Source: Chitinibacter bivalviorum (lineage in GTDB: Bacteria; Pseudomonadota; Gammaproteobacteria; Burkholderiales; Chitinibacteraceae). From it: 64,000 nt of DNA. Location: the NCBI RefSeq assembly GCF_013403565.1, contig NZ_CP058627.1, forward strand, positions 2,046,001 to 2,110,000, read 5' to 3'. A model generated the notes under the pieces. It saw only the letters and a program-made list of their open reading frames with translations, ran no database searches and was not told the origin of the DNA. Shown piece after piece: positions 50,343-63,789 of the stretch. Position numbers and translations under genes: made by a program. Numbering within the stretch: position 1 is the first letter of the stretch; every line of letters begins with the position of its first letter.

Positions 50343-51698
50343 CTAGCCCATTTGCAGTCGTCGCATCTCCCCTAAATCGAGCCGCAATGCTTTGCGGCGT
50401 GCCGCGTATCCTAACGCAATCGCCGCAAAAGCATAGCAAAGTGTCAACATGCCAATTCGATAGCTATTTGCCGAAGTCCAAATATTCGTTGTTACCATCC
50501 AAATCGGCATAATGCAAACTACTGAGATTGCAAACGATCCAGTGTTAAGTTTATTTCCAAACAGCACTAGCCAATCAAAACACTGCATTGCATAACGCAA
50601 CATCGCAGCCCCACACACAAAGAGCAGCGCAGCGGATATAGTTCGATTCAGTTGATCGCCCCCCACGGCCAACACAATTGCGCCACCAAGGACCGTCATC
50701 ACAACCAATACCAATCCAAAACCCCGCTCTTCATCTCGCCATAGTTGTGAGCGGGTTCGCCTCCAAGATAGCCAAGCCATAGGCCACACACGTCGTCCAC
50801 GCGCAGTCAGTGCAATCGTCTGCGGTATTAGCATCGCAAAAACATATCCTGCGCCAACCATTTGGTTAAAACTCCCTTGCCAGTGGAAAACGACAAACAT
50901 AAATAATAATGGCATGAAAAAAAATCCGATCGGTTTTGCCATGCCCTTGGGGGTAAGAGGAAAACCCAAGAGTGCCTCAAGCTGAAAAATAAATACGCGT
51001 TTAGTCTTACGCTGAAATTGTCGCTCTACGCTGGTTTGAACTTTGGGTTTAGCCATAACGTTTGGTAGGCCAAATCTCAACATCGCCCACGCCCAAGAAA
51101 TAGCCAAAGCGAACGCAAGCAAATACACCGCAGCACCAATGGGTCTAAATGCGCAATAAAAGATCAAAATCAAACTCGGCCATACGGCCATGCCTGCTAA
51201 AAGATTGGGCGCATTTTTAAACCCCACATTAATTGAGGACATTGAATGTTGTAATTGCTGTGGAAAAGTGAGGGCGCCAAATTGAAGATTTAGCACAACC
51301 AACACAAAGATAAGCAGCATATGCTGATCGTGATGTAGCAGATAATTGCAAGCTCCCGGCAGCAGAGCCCAAACAAAGACAAATTGAGCCAATGCCTGTT
51401 TGAATGGGATCGAATATTCACGATGATGCCAAGCATGTTGGCCTTGGAGTTTGGAAATTAAAACTGCCCCCGCAGCACTTTTTCCCATGACCAGCATGCC
51501 AAGCATAAGCAAAAATGGTTTTTGCACTTGCGCAGTGGCACTAGGCCATAAAATTGCTAACCAAATAACGCCGTAGCCCAAAGACCACCATAGGCGTTGA
51601 TTACTGGTGGCACCCCATAATTGTAGAAATAACCATTTTCGCTGAGCATTGATTTTCGGATTACGCCAATCATGAATAAGCTTGAGTATGATATTCAT
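50343..51698 (-). CDS. ABC transporter permease, membrane protein
   Basis: A 451-residue hydrophobic protein with about ten predicted membrane segments and a cytoplasmic basic loop (KPKVQTSVERQFQRKTKR). I do not recognise a detailed family. Its start overlaps the ABC ATPase gene stop by four bases, so it is the permease of the gntR-ATPase-permease operon. YtrA-type operons in Gram-positive bacteria encode similar exporters; the substrate here is unknown. Base composition is lower in GC than neighbouring genes. Confidence 0.78.
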   Translation of the reverse strand: MNIILKLIHDWRNPKINAQRKWLFLQLWGATSNQRLWWSLGYGVIWLAILWPSATAQVQKPFLLMLGMLVMGKSAAGAVLISKLQGQHAWHHREYSIPFKQALAQFVFVWALLPGACNYLLHHDQHMLLIFVLVVLNLQFGALTFPQQLQHSMSSINVGFKNAPNLLAGMAVWPSLILIFYCAFRPIGAAVYLLAFALAISWAWAMLRFGLPNVMAKPKVQTSVERQFQRKTKRVFIFQLEALLGFPLTPKGMAKPIGFFFMPLLFMFVVFHWQGSFNQMVGAGYVFAMLIPQTIALTARGRRVWPMAWLSWRRTRSQLWRDEERGFGLVLVVMTVLGGAIVLAVGGDQLNRTISAALLFVCGAAMLRYAMQCFDWLVLFGNKLNTGSFAISVVCIMPIWMVTTNIWTSANSYRIGMLTLCYAFAAIALGYAARRKALRLDLGEMRRLQMG

Positions 51699-52570
51699 CG
51701 CGATAACTCCACAAAAATATCCTCCAAACTTAGGGCCTCGACTTGATACGGGGATCTAATCGCCGCAGCACATTCAATGGCCATCGCCTCATTCCATCCG
51801 TTAATCACCCAAGTTTCACTTGTAGCAAACATTTCTGTGCGAATGACGGCCTGCGTAGTTTGCGGCAGATCCCCTGACACCAATAATGGTGTTATGAAAT
51901 GTACGCGCACGACTGATTCTTTTAGCTGATCAAGTTCCCCTTGATAAGAAAAGCGCCCTTGTTCTAATAGCCATAAATGACTAGCAACACGTTCAATATC
52001 GCTAAAAATATGGCTAGACAGTAGTACTGAGCGTTTTCCATCGGCAACAATATCAATCAATTCTGATATGAGCGCACGGCGGGATAGCGGATCCAGACTA
52101 GCGGCGGGTTCGTCCATCACCAATAATTGCGGCTCATGCGCCATTGCTGCGACCAAAGCCAGCTTCTGTCGCTCTCCTACTGACATTGAACTAATTTTTT
52201 GTCCTAGCGGCAGCCCCCATTTCATCACCAAACGATTGACCAGCTCATCATTCCAGCGAGCTTGAAATAGCGCAGCGGCATTGAGCATTTCTTCACCAGT
52301 AAGCCAAGGCATTAATTCATCTTGCTGCGCAACAAAACCAATCTGACTGCAAATTTCTTTAGGTAATGCGGTAGGGTCGTGACCAAACACTTGCGATTGC
52401 CCCGCATTAAGTAAAGTGTATCCAAATAAGCCGTCCAACAAGGTAGTTTTGCCCGCCCCATTTTTGCCGACTAAGCCCACAACCTGCCCCGGTGCAATTT
52501 GCAATGTTTGCCCCGCACAATGAACTGCACCCAATGCAATATCACGGGCGAAAAGAATAGCATCTGTCAT
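51695..52570 (-). CDS. ABC transporter ATP-binding protein
   Basis: A 291-residue nucleotide-binding subunit. Walker A is GLVGKNGAGKTTLL, the Q-loop is GFVAQQDELMP, the signature is a variant MSVGERQKLAL (usual LSGGQ), and Walker B is LLVMDEPAASLDPLSRR; the switch His is in LLSSHIFSD. The C-terminal 80 residues match no catalytic motif. The start overlaps the gntR stop by four bases and the permease start overlaps its end. Most likely an exporter or a lantibiotic/bacitracin-type transporter by operon type. Confidence 0.9.
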   Translation of the reverse strand: MTDAILFARDIALGAVHCAGQTLQIAPGQVVGLVGKNGAGKTTLLDGLFGYTLLNAGQSQVFGHDPTALPKEICSQIGFVAQQDELMPWLTGEEMLNAAALFQARWNDELVNRLVMKWGLPLGQKISSMSVGERQKLALVAAMAHEPQLLVMDEPAASLDPLSRRALISELIDIVADGKRSVLLSSHIFSDIERVASHLWLLEQGRFSYQGELDQLKESVVRVHFITPLLVSGDLPQTTQAVIRTEMFATSETWVINGWNEAMAIECAAAIRSPYQVEALSLEDIFVELSR

Positions 52571-52941
52571 GATTGCTCCTGCTGTTGAAGTTCGGCGCTC
52601 AGCGCCTGAATCAGTTCTGAATCAGATAGTCCCAACTGGCGCGCGGCGACAATCAGGTCTTGCAATAAAGGGATAATTTGTGCTTGTGCTGTGCGGCTCT
52701 GATTGGACAGAGCCGCCACCGTCATCGGTTTGCCGCGCTGACGTTCAAGCAATCCTTCGGCTTCGAGCAAGCTGTAGGCTTTGGAAATTGTCATTGGATT
52801 GACCGCTTGCGCTTCGGCGACTTCGCGCACCGAGGGCAAAGCATCACCGGGCGCGAGCTGTCCGCCAGCAATCAGACGGCGCACCTGATCTTGAATTTGC
52901 CGGTAAATGGGCGTGGGTAAATTGGGGTTCAGCACAAACAT
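52567..52941 (-). CDS. GntR-family transcriptional regulator (YtrA type)
   Basis: A 124-residue repressor with a winged-helix DNA-binding domain: PTPIYRQIQDQVRRLIAGGQ, LAPGDALPSVREVAEAQAVN and PMTISKAYSLLEAEGLLERQ. The short C-terminal helical part, without an effector domain, marks the YtrA subfamily, which usually controls an adjacent ABC transporter. ATG 52941 has GGAAG six bases upstream. It heads the operon and has a 9-bp-armed inverted repeat in its promoter, so it is probably self-regulated. Confidence 0.9.
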   Translation of the reverse strand: MFVLNPNLPTPIYRQIQDQVRRLIAGGQLAPGDALPSVREVAEAQAVNPMTISKAYSLLEAEGLLERQRGKPMTVAALSNQSRTAQAQIIPLLQDLIVAARQLGLSDSELIQALSAELQQQEQS

Positions 52942-52964
52942 GCCGGGCTTCCGAAATGGGTATA

Positions 52965-52999
52965 TGTGTATTATTATGTTAATACACAAATACAGTCAA
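52965..52999 (-). promoter_or_regulatory. gntR-ABC operon promoter with probable GntR operator
   Basis: On the minus strand TTGACT (52994-52999) is followed, across the spacer and -10 region, by a perfect inverted repeat TGTGTATTA/TAATACACA (52965-52973 and 52980-52988). YtrA-type regulators bind sites of this shape. A repressor bound here would block polymerase. Confidence 0.65.
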
Positions 53000-53102
53000 G
53001 ATTTCTTTCTTGGCTTGTTATCTTTGCGCCTGACGCTGGAACATCGCCAGCACAGGCGCACAATGCGCTACCATTCGGTATTGAGTTAAAAACGAGAACA
53101 CC

Positions 53103-54536
53103 ATGACCGCCACCGCGACGAGTACAACAGCCATAGTTTGGTTGCGCCGAGATTTGCGTATTTTTGATAACGCAGCGCTGTATACCGCCCTGAAAAATGC
53201 CGATCAAGTGGTGCTGGCTTTTGTGTTTGATACGACGATTTTGGCGGGTTTACCCAAACAAGATCGCCGTGTTGAATTTATCTGGGAAGCGCTCAAAGAC
53301 ATCAAAACTGCGCTGCGACAATACAACACCGATATCGTAATTCGCCACGGTGACCCGCTCGTTGAGATCCCCGCTTTGGCCGAACAATATGAAGCAAGTG
53401 CGGTGTATTGCAATCGCGATTACGAGCCAGCTGCCATCCAGCGTGATAGGTATGTGGCTGAGAAGCTTAAACAGCAAGGCCGCTATTTCAATACCTATAA
53501 AGACCAAGTTATTTTCGAGCAAGATGAAGTACTGACGCAGTCGGGTACGATGTACAGTGTGTTCTCGCCGTACAAACGCGCGTGGCTGACCAAGCTCGAC
53601 GGCAAGGCGATGAAATCGTGGCCGGTAAATAAAGTCATTCACAAACTAATGCCGATGAAGGCGCAGTATTTCCCTTCGCTCAAAGAGCTGGGTTTTGCCA
53701 AAACCAATCTATCCGAGATGAAAATTCCGCTCGGCATGAGTGGCGGCGAGAAGCTATTTGAAGACTTCAAAAACCGTATCGATAATTACAAAGAAGCGCG
53801 TGATTTTCCGGCGGTGAAAGGCGTTTCCTACCTATCGGCGCATTTGCGCTTTGGTACGGTGTCGATCCGCGAATTGGTCAGCTATGCCTTTCATCATGGA
53901 GGTGCAGGTGCGGAAACTTGGCTTTCTGAGCTAATCTGGCGCGAGTTCTATCAGCAGATTTTGTGGCACCGCCCCGATGTGGCCGAGCATGCGTTTAAGC
54001 CCGAATACGACGATCTACCCTTCCCCAATCACCCCGAGTTATTTGCGGCCTGGTGTCGTGGCGAAACGGGCTATCCCTTGGTGGATGCGGCAATGCGCCA
54101 GCTCAATCAAACCGGCTATATGCACAATCGCTTGCGCATGGTTGTGGCGAGCTTCCTCGTGAAAGACTTGTTGATCGACTGGCGCTGGGGCGAGAAATAC
54201 TTTGCCGAGCATCTGCTCGACTTTGATCTGGCGGCCAATAACGGTGGCTGGCAATGGGCTGCGTCAACGGGCTGCGATGCTCAACCGTATTTCCGTATTT
54301 TCAATCCTGTTTCGCAATCGGTAAAATTCGACCCCAGCGGTAAATTCATTCGCCGTTACTGCCCAGAGCTGGCCGACCTGCCCGATGAAGCAATCCACGC
54401 ACCGTGGGAAGCGAAAACCAGCATTCGTCGCTCGGCCAATTTCCTGCAAGACACCGACTACTTCCCGCCGATTGTCGATCACGCCGAGCAACGCGAAGCC
54501 GCGCTAGCCTTATTTAAGGGCGCGAAAGGCGAATAA
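53103..54536 (+). CDS. phrB: Deoxyribodipyrimidine photolyase (CPD photolyase)
   Basis: Light-driven repair of cyclobutane pyrimidine dimers. The 477-residue protein has the N-terminal photolyase domain (TAIVWLRRDLRIFDNAALYTA) and the FAD-binding domain with WLSELIWREFYQQILWH, the GYPLVDAAMRQL and MHNRLRMVVASFLVKDLLIDW motifs, and AANNGGWQWAASTGCDAQPYFRIFNP. This is the class I type with a Trp-rich electron path. ATG 53103 follows CGAGAACACC. It is divergent from the gntR operon. Confidence 0.95.
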   Translation: MTATATSTTAIVWLRRDLRIFDNAALYTALKNADQVVLAFVFDTTILAGLPKQDRRVEFIWEALKDIKTALRQYNTDIVIRHGDPLVEIPALAEQYEASAVYCNRDYEPAAIQRDRYVAEKLKQQGRYFNTYKDQVIFEQDEVLTQSGTMYSVFSPYKRAWLTKLDGKAMKSWPVNKVIHKLMPMKAQYFPSLKELGFAKTNLSEMKIPLGMSGGEKLFEDFKNRIDNYKEARDFPAVKGVSYLSAHLRFGTVSIRELVSYAFHHGGAGAETWLSELIWREFYQQILWHRPDVAEHAFKPEYDDLPFPNHPELFAAWCRGETGYPLVDAAMRQLNQTGYMHNRLRMVVASFLVKDLLIDWRWGEKYFAEHLLDFDLAANNGGWQWAASTGCDAQPYFRIFNPVSQSVKFDPSGKFIRRYCPELADLPDEAIHAPWEAKTSIRRSANFLQDTDYFPPIVDHAEQREAALALFKGAKGE

Positions 54537-54576
54537 ATCCCACCTTTCCTTACGCCCCAGACGATAAAACTCCAGC

Positions 54577-54607
54577 AAAAAGCCCAGTCAGCACACTGGG
54601 CTTTTTT
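54577..54607 (+). terminator. Rho-independent terminator after phrB
   Basis: Stem AAAAAGCCCAGT/ACTGGGCTTTTT (54577-54588 and 54595-54606). Confidence 0.88.
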
Positions 54608-54718
54608 ACAAACACATACACCCAAACACATACACCACCACAGTACCTTCATTGGATTCAATAACTACAGTGCATTAAAGAATAGACCCAGCAGTATTTC
54701 ATTCCCTCAGCGCAAAGC

Positions 54719-54750
54719 AAAAAGCCCAGCTCGATTGAGCTGGGCTTTCT
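54719..54750 (-). terminator. rRNA operon terminator
   Basis: Stem AGCCCAGCT/AGCTGGGCT (54723-54731 and 54738-54746), with a T run on the minus strand, just beyond the 5S gene. Confidence 0.85.
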
Positions 54751-54756
54751 TTAGGG

Positions 54757-54873
54757 GAGTCTGGCAATGACCTACTTTCACACGGGCTATCCGCACTATC
54801 ATCGGCGCTGAGGCGTTTCACTGTCCTGTTCGGGATGGGAAGGAGTGGGACCACCTCGCTATGGTCACCAGAC
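54757..54873 (-). rRNA. rrf: 5S ribosomal RNA
   Basis: About 117 nt. On the minus strand it starts GTCTGGTGACCATAGCGAGG, contains CCCATCCCGAACAGGA, and ends GTCATTGCCAGACTCC, pairing with the 5' end. Ends are estimated to within a few bases. It lies 3' of the 23S gene, followed by a terminator. Confidence 0.95.
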
Positions 54874-55037
54874 AAAACTGGGTGAGTTAGCTGTTTTCAC
54901 TTTTGTGCAAACAACCACTCGAAATAGAAGAAGTCTTAACAATCAGTTGACTCGCTACACTCATCAACTGATCTCATATCTCTTAACTTGTATTGGGTCG
55001 ATTATACCATCAGTCGCTTAACGCGTCTCAGGTTATA

Positions 55038-57924
<2,887 letters not shown>

Positions 57925-57980
57925 TATAACCTCAAACACGTTTTACCGTACTCTTGGTCAGAGTTTCGTATTTACGACTT

Positions 57981-58123
57981 GTTGAATAGTTTCTCACGCT
58001 ATTCAACGGCTGACTTTTACATCAGCAGATACAATCAACCCAATTTATTACTGTAAAAACAAGTCACCCTGTTTTCACATTGTTTAATTAGGAGATATTA
58101 CTTCTTCTATTTTGTTAAAGAAC
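57981..58123 (-). promoter_or_regulatory. 23S-tRNA spacer hairpin and boxA antitermination site
   Basis: The 350-base spacer between 23S and tRNA-Ala carries a hairpin GTTGAATAG/CTATTCAAC (57981-57989 and 57999-58007) and, on the minus strand, a boxA-like GTTCTTTAACA (58113-58123 on plus numbering). This is typical for rRNA antitermination before 23S. I see no gene in the rest. Confidence 0.65.
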
Positions 58124-58276
58124 GATACAGATGTCTTTCGACATTCCGATTTAAGAAACCAGAACAAAATCAACAACCCGAATCCCAACTACTGATCCGT
58201 CTATTGACTGAATTCTAAATTCTTGACAGTGACTTTTTTGCTGCACCACTGTTTGCACAGTGCTCGCCGCAAGGTG

Positions 58277-58352
58277 TGGTGGAGGATGACGGGATCGAAC
58301 CGACGACCCCCTGCTTGCAAAGCAGGTGCTCTCCCAACTGAGCTAATCCCCC
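58277..58352 (-). tRNA. tRNA-Ala (TGC)
   Basis: 76 nt including an encoded CCA. Starts GGGGGATTAGCTCAGTTGGG, anticodon loop CTTTGCAAG (anticodon TGC), T-arm GGTTCGATCC. Located in the 16S-23S spacer after tRNA-Ile. Confidence 0.97.
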
Positions 58353-58391
58353 AATCTGGCATTACTAAGCTGTTTCCACTTACTAGGTAAG

Positions 58392-58468
58392 TGGTGGGTC
58401 AAGCTGGAATCGAACCAGCGACCCCCGCCTTATCAAGACGGTGCTCTAACCGACTGAGCTACTGACCC
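58392..58468 (-). tRNA. tRNA-Ile (GAT)
   Basis: 77 nt including an encoded CCA. Starts GGGTCAGTAGCTCAGTCGGT, anticodon GAT in CTTGATAAG, T-arm GGTTCGATTCC, acceptor pairing GGGTCAG with TTGACCC. Located just after 16S in the spacer. Confidence 0.97.
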
Positions 58469-58620
58469 AGCTTTTGTCTTCACTAGATCAACCCTAACTT
58501 CGAGATTACCTTAGATAATCTACGCCGCCAGAGCGACTGACCCAGCTTCCAACCAAGTCCGTAACCCTGAGATCAATTGCTTCATCTCGCAGTTACTTTC
58601 TCTGTATCTTCAAATTCTAC

Positions 58621-58642
58621 AGCCGATGAGTGTGAGTACTTG
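58621..58642. other. 16S rRNA processing stem, 3' arm
   Basis: These 22 bases are complementary (21 of 22) to 60327-60348 in the leader, upstream of 16S. The core is GATGAGTGTGAGT. Together they form the long-range stem cut by RNase III to release pre-16S rRNA. Confidence 0.75.
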
Positions 58643-58661
58643 ACCCGCAGGTCTTTCTCTT

Positions 58662-60196
<1,535 letters not shown>

Positions 60197-60326
60197 AATC
60201 GCTATGCTATTTTTACTACTTGGCTTGTACTTCAATACTCAAAAGAACATCCGAGTTTGAACCGAAGTTCAGACTACAAATATTACTTTTTCAATTGAGT
60301 GCAAGCACTTGTTTCGACTTACGAAT

Positions 60327-60365
60327 CAAGCACTCACACTCATCGGCTGTATATTATTAAAGATC
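60327..60365 (-). promoter_or_regulatory. rrn leader: 16S processing stem 5' arm and boxA
   Basis: 60327-60348 pairs with 58621-58642 (see that entry). Beside it on the minus strand is GATCTTTAATAAT (60353-60365), a boxA-like antitermination site preceding 16S. Confidence 0.65.
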
Positions 60366-60422
60366 GTTGCGACAACCAGAGAAACTTGTTTTGTTTCGCT
60401 GCGTCATCAGCAGAGAGGCCGA

Positions 60423-60451
60423 ACTATACCCATCGCCTCGAAACCCGTCAA
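60423..60451 (-). promoter_or_regulatory. Main rRNA operon promoter
   Basis: On the minus strand TTGACG (60446-60451), a 17-bp spacer and TATAGT (60423-60428). A GC-rich discriminator (TCGGCCTC) follows, as expected for stringent control of rRNA. The start would be about 220 bases before 16S. The rest of 60452-60653 shows nothing I recognise. Confidence 0.75.
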
Positions 60452-60653
60452 CACCTACCGGCAAAGAAAAGCGAAGAAAGGCGCTAAGTGGTTGATCTAA
60501 TTAGCAACCCAGATTGAAACATTTTTGCAGCAAACGCAAAAGCCACGTCCGCAGCACCAGCGGATTCGGTCAGAAATCGAGAAATAGAAGCAAAGAAACT
60601 GCAGAAAAAGCACGAAAGGCATGAAAACAGCAAAATCCCCCCGAAAAGCAAAC

Positions 60654-60671
60654 AGCCCGCTGGCGCGGGCT
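60654..60671 (-). terminator. Possible terminator after rep
   Basis: Stem AGCCCGC/GCGGGCT (60654-60660 and 60665-60671) with a 4-base loop; on the minus strand followed by GTTTGCTTTT. It is weak because the T run is interrupted. Confidence 0.55.
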
Positions 60672-60700
60672 GTGTCTATTATTGTAAAAGCAATTTCGCA

Positions 60701-62719
60701 TCACCGTTTATTCGTGGGGATCAGCGCATTTAGGCTGCCCATTAACATTGCGGCACGACTAGCATGCTCTTTTTTGATCTCGGCCGTGGGCGCGTATTTT
60801 TCTGAGAGCCGCCCTGTGAAGTGCACATCATTCTGCGACATTTCATCAAGAAAACGGCTGGGGCGGGTGATTTGCCACTCTCCTGCTCGGCGGCGCTTGC
60901 CGCAATAAGTGATGGTTAAACTACGCTGTGCCCGTGTAATACCCACATACATCAGTCGCCGCTCTTCCTCGACCATGCCCGTTTCGATTGAATTTTGGTG
61001 CGGCAGGATATCTTCTTCACACCCGATTAAGAATACATGGGGATATTCGAGACCTTTGCTGGCATGCAGGGTGGAGAGACGCACTGCGTCTACTTCTTCC
61101 TCGTCACGCCCTTCGAGCATCGTGATGATGGCAATCGTTTGGACGATCTCGATCAGGCTCTTGCCATCCTCTTCGCCCTTCTTGGTGATCCAACCCGCTA
61201 GATCGAGAATACTTTTCCATTTATTCTCGGCCGGCTTTTGCTCTTCGGTTTCATAGAGCCACGCTTCATAATTAATTGCGCCTAATAACTCTTGCAGCAA
61301 TAGCCCCGCAGGCTCGCGCTCGGCACGACCTTGCAATTTGCCGATGAAATTGCAGAAAGTATGGAGCGCTTCGCACTGCGCCGCTTGGATTTGATGAATA
61401 AACCCCTCCTCGTATACGGCTGCAAACAAGGATATTTCTCGCCTTGCGGCATATGCCCCTAGCTTTTCTAAAGTCACATTGCCAATCCCACGCTTGGGTG
61501 TCGTCACCGCACGGATAAAAGCCGGGTCATCATTCTCATTTGCGACCAAACGCAGGTAAGACAAAATGTCTTTGATCTCGGCGCGATCAAAGAAACTCTC
61601 GCCCGCAGCCATCACATAAGGGATTTTGTCGTTACGTAATTGCGCCTCGATAATGCGCGCTTGGAAGTTACCGCGATACAAGATGGCGTAGTCTTTATAT
61701 TCGGTGCGATTCAGCAACATGTGCTGGCGAATTCGATCGGCCACCATACGCGCTTCCTCTTCATCGCTCTTAGCTTCGACGACTTTAATCAGATCGCCCT
61801 CGCCCAACTCAGACCAGAGTTTTTTCTCAAACAACTTGGGGTTATTGCCGATCACCGAGTTGGCACAGCGCAAAATCCGCGCCACGGAACGATAGTTTTG
61901 TTCCAGCTTAATCACTTCGAGCTTCGGAAAGTCGGTTTTCAGCAAGTTCAGATTTTCAACGTTCGCGCCGCGCCAAGCGTAAATACTCTGATCGTCATCA
62001 CCCACCGCGGTGAAGTAACCCGTAATGTCGGTGAGTAACTTCACCAATTGGTATTGCGTTGTGTTGGTGTCTTGATATTCATCGATCAGCAAATACCGCA
62101 GTTTATTGCGCCATTTCTTGAGCACTTCTTCATTATCTTCAAACAAATCAACCGGCAAGCGAATCAAATCGTCAAAATCAACCGCTTGATAGGCGTACAA
62201 AGTGTCTTGATAAGCACGGTAGATTTTTGCTAGCTGCATTTCTCCTTCGGAAGCCGCAATCACCATCGCCTTATCCGGCGAAATGCGATCATTTTTCAAC
62301 ATCGAAATCTGGCTAACGGTTTGCCGAATCAGCGCCTTGTCGGTTGTCACCAATTGATCGGCAATGATTTTGCTCGCATCAGCCGAATCCAAAATCGAAA
62401 ATTTGGGCTTATAGCCAAGATGCGGCGCTTCCTCGCGCAGGATTTTCATGCCCAAACTATGGAATGTAGAGACCGTTAAGCCGCGCAGCCGATCGGCAGG
62501 TAAAAGGGTGGCGACCCGCTCGGACATTTCGCGCGCGGCTTTATTGGTAAAGGTAATTGCCGCAATATTGCGAGCGTCCATGCCTGCCGTTTCGATCAGA
62601 TAGGCAATTTTCTGGGTAATCACACGGGTTTTGCCTGAGCCTGCGCCCGCCAAAACCAAACAAGGACCAGATAAATACTGAACGGCGGCCTGCTGAGGGG
62701 CGTTTAACAAATGCAACAT
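60701..62719 (-). CDS. rep: ATP-dependent DNA helicase Rep
   Basis: Superfamily 1A 3'-5' helicase that clears protein roadblocks ahead of replication forks. The 672-residue protein has all motifs: Walker A VLAGAGSGKTRVITQKI, motif Ia AITFTNKAAREM, Walker B LLIDEYQDTN, motif III GDDDQSIYAWRGA, motif IV EQNYRSVARIL, motif V LSTLHASKGLEYPHVFLIG and motif VI YVGITRAQRSLTI. Length (672, E. coli Rep 673) and the start MLHLLNAPQQAAV favour Rep over UvrD (about 720) or PcrA. ATG 62719 replaces a TTG three codons upstream. Confidence 0.94.
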   Translation of the reverse strand: MLHLLNAPQQAAVQYLSGPCLVLAGAGSGKTRVITQKIAYLIETAGMDARNIAAITFTNKAAREMSERVATLLPADRLRGLTVSTFHSLGMKILREEAPHLGYKPKFSILDSADASKIIADQLVTTDKALIRQTVSQISMLKNDRISPDKAMVIAASEGEMQLAKIYRAYQDTLYAYQAVDFDDLIRLPVDLFEDNEEVLKKWRNKLRYLLIDEYQDTNTTQYQLVKLLTDITGYFTAVGDDDQSIYAWRGANVENLNLLKTDFPKLEVIKLEQNYRSVARILRCANSVIGNNPKLFEKKLWSELGEGDLIKVVEAKSDEEEARMVADRIRQHMLLNRTEYKDYAILYRGNFQARIIEAQLRNDKIPYVMAAGESFFDRAEIKDILSYLRLVANENDDPAFIRAVTTPKRGIGNVTLEKLGAYAARREISLFAAVYEEGFIHQIQAAQCEALHTFCNFIGKLQGRAEREPAGLLLQELLGAINYEAWLYETEEQKPAENKWKSILDLAGWITKKGEEDGKSLIEIVQTIAIITMLEGRDEEEVDAVRLSTLHASKGLEYPHVFLIGCEEDILPHQNSIETGMVEEERRLMYVGITRAQRSLTITYCGKRRRAGEWQITRPSRFLDEMSQNDVHFTGRLSEKYAPTAEIKKEHASRAAMLMGSLNALIPTNKR

Positions 62720-62859
62720 CTGCAACAATACTTTTATCGGGCTAGAATCTTAAGATGGTATCACGTCGCCAAACTGCAACGCAGATCGCCAGACGCTTGG
62801 CGCATCCGATGATTTGGCATACAAGCTGTAATTGGTCTAGCCAAAAGTGATTGATAGAG

Positions 62860-63771
62860 ATGAGTACATTGCAGCCAGTCCGCAAACAGGACCTCAGCAT
62901 CGGCACCCCGTTGCCTTACCCGATTTACGACGTAAACAACAATTTGCTGTTACGCGAAGGGCAAATCATTGCGAGTGCAAGTCAGCTTGAAACCATTGCT
63001 CGCGATGGCTTATTTCACAATCCACAGTGGCAAACCACCACTCGCACGCCAGCCCCAACATCAAATCGGGCCCGTATACCCGTCGACATCGAAGAGTCGA
63101 GCACTACAGCCTCACCCGCAGATAGCAAGGTGATTCGCGATCTGAATCAAGTGAAATTGCAGCCCAATACGGTACTGCATGTGCAATCGGTCGGAGATCC
63201 GCTCAAACCCAAAGCCTCGGTGCGACTAATAGGCTGGCTCGATAAAATGGGCGTAATGATTAGTGCGCTCAGCCCGCAAGGGGGCATTTTGCCTTTTCGC
63301 GAAAATGAAGTGCTGCAGCTCAAAGCCATTTCTGGCAAAAACATCGTAGTGTTTACAGCGACCATACTTAAAGTCTGTTTTACGCCTTTCCCCTATCTGC
63401 ATTTGAGCTGGCCAGACAAAATCCAGCTACGCCAACTGCGCAATAGCCTGCGCATCAGTACGCATTTAATTGTGAGCGTTAGCGGCGAAACGTTGCGGAG
63501 TACCCCAGCTAAAATCACTAATCTATCGGCCAGTGGCGCCATGCTGGAAAGCTCGTTGCTTGAACTCGAACCCGATCAGATGATCCAATTGGCCTTGCGA
63601 CTTCCTGCTGCGGGTGAAGAACACACGATGACACTACAGGCCAAAGTGTGTAATCGACATATCGACCCACCTTCCACCATGACGCAGTACGGCCTGGCAT
63701 TTGAGCCCATGGGTACGGCAGAGCGATTGGTGTTGGAACACTTTATTTTCTACGCCCTACTCGAAAGCTAA
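62860..63771 (+). CDS. PilZ-domain c-di-GMP-binding protein (YcgR-like)
   Basis: A protein of about 303 residues. The N-terminal segment (about 5-55, GTPLPYPIYDVNNNLLLREG then QLETIARDGLF) resembles the leader found before HD-GYP/PilZ modules. A YcgR-type brake domain (about 95-205) and a PilZ domain (about 207-303) follow. The PilZ signature is present: RNSLR (RxxxR) and NLSASG ((D/N)xSxxG), so c-di-GMP binding is likely. It has no signal peptide or membrane segment. Effect on flagella or other output is not shown. GATAGAG lies just upstream of the start. Confidence 0.85.
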   Translation: MSTLQPVRKQDLSIGTPLPYPIYDVNNNLLLREGQIIASASQLETIARDGLFHNPQWQTTTRTPAPTSNRARIPVDIEESSTTASPADSKVIRDLNQVKLQPNTVLHVQSVGDPLKPKASVRLIGWLDKMGVMISALSPQGGILPFRENEVLQLKAISGKNIVVFTATILKVCFTPFPYLHLSWPDKIQLRQLRNSLRISTHLIVSVSGETLRSTPAKITNLSASGAMLESSLLELEPDQMIQLALRLPAAGEEHTMTLQAKVCNRHIDPPSTMTQYGLAFEPMGTAERLVLEHFIFYALLES

Positions 63772-63789
63772 GCCAGCAGGGCAAGCCAT

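Noticed and set aside
52958..53006. GGGTAT at 52958 as another 49-bp element
   Set aside because: No ATAC box at the required spacing; the inverted repeat there is better explained as a GntR operator.
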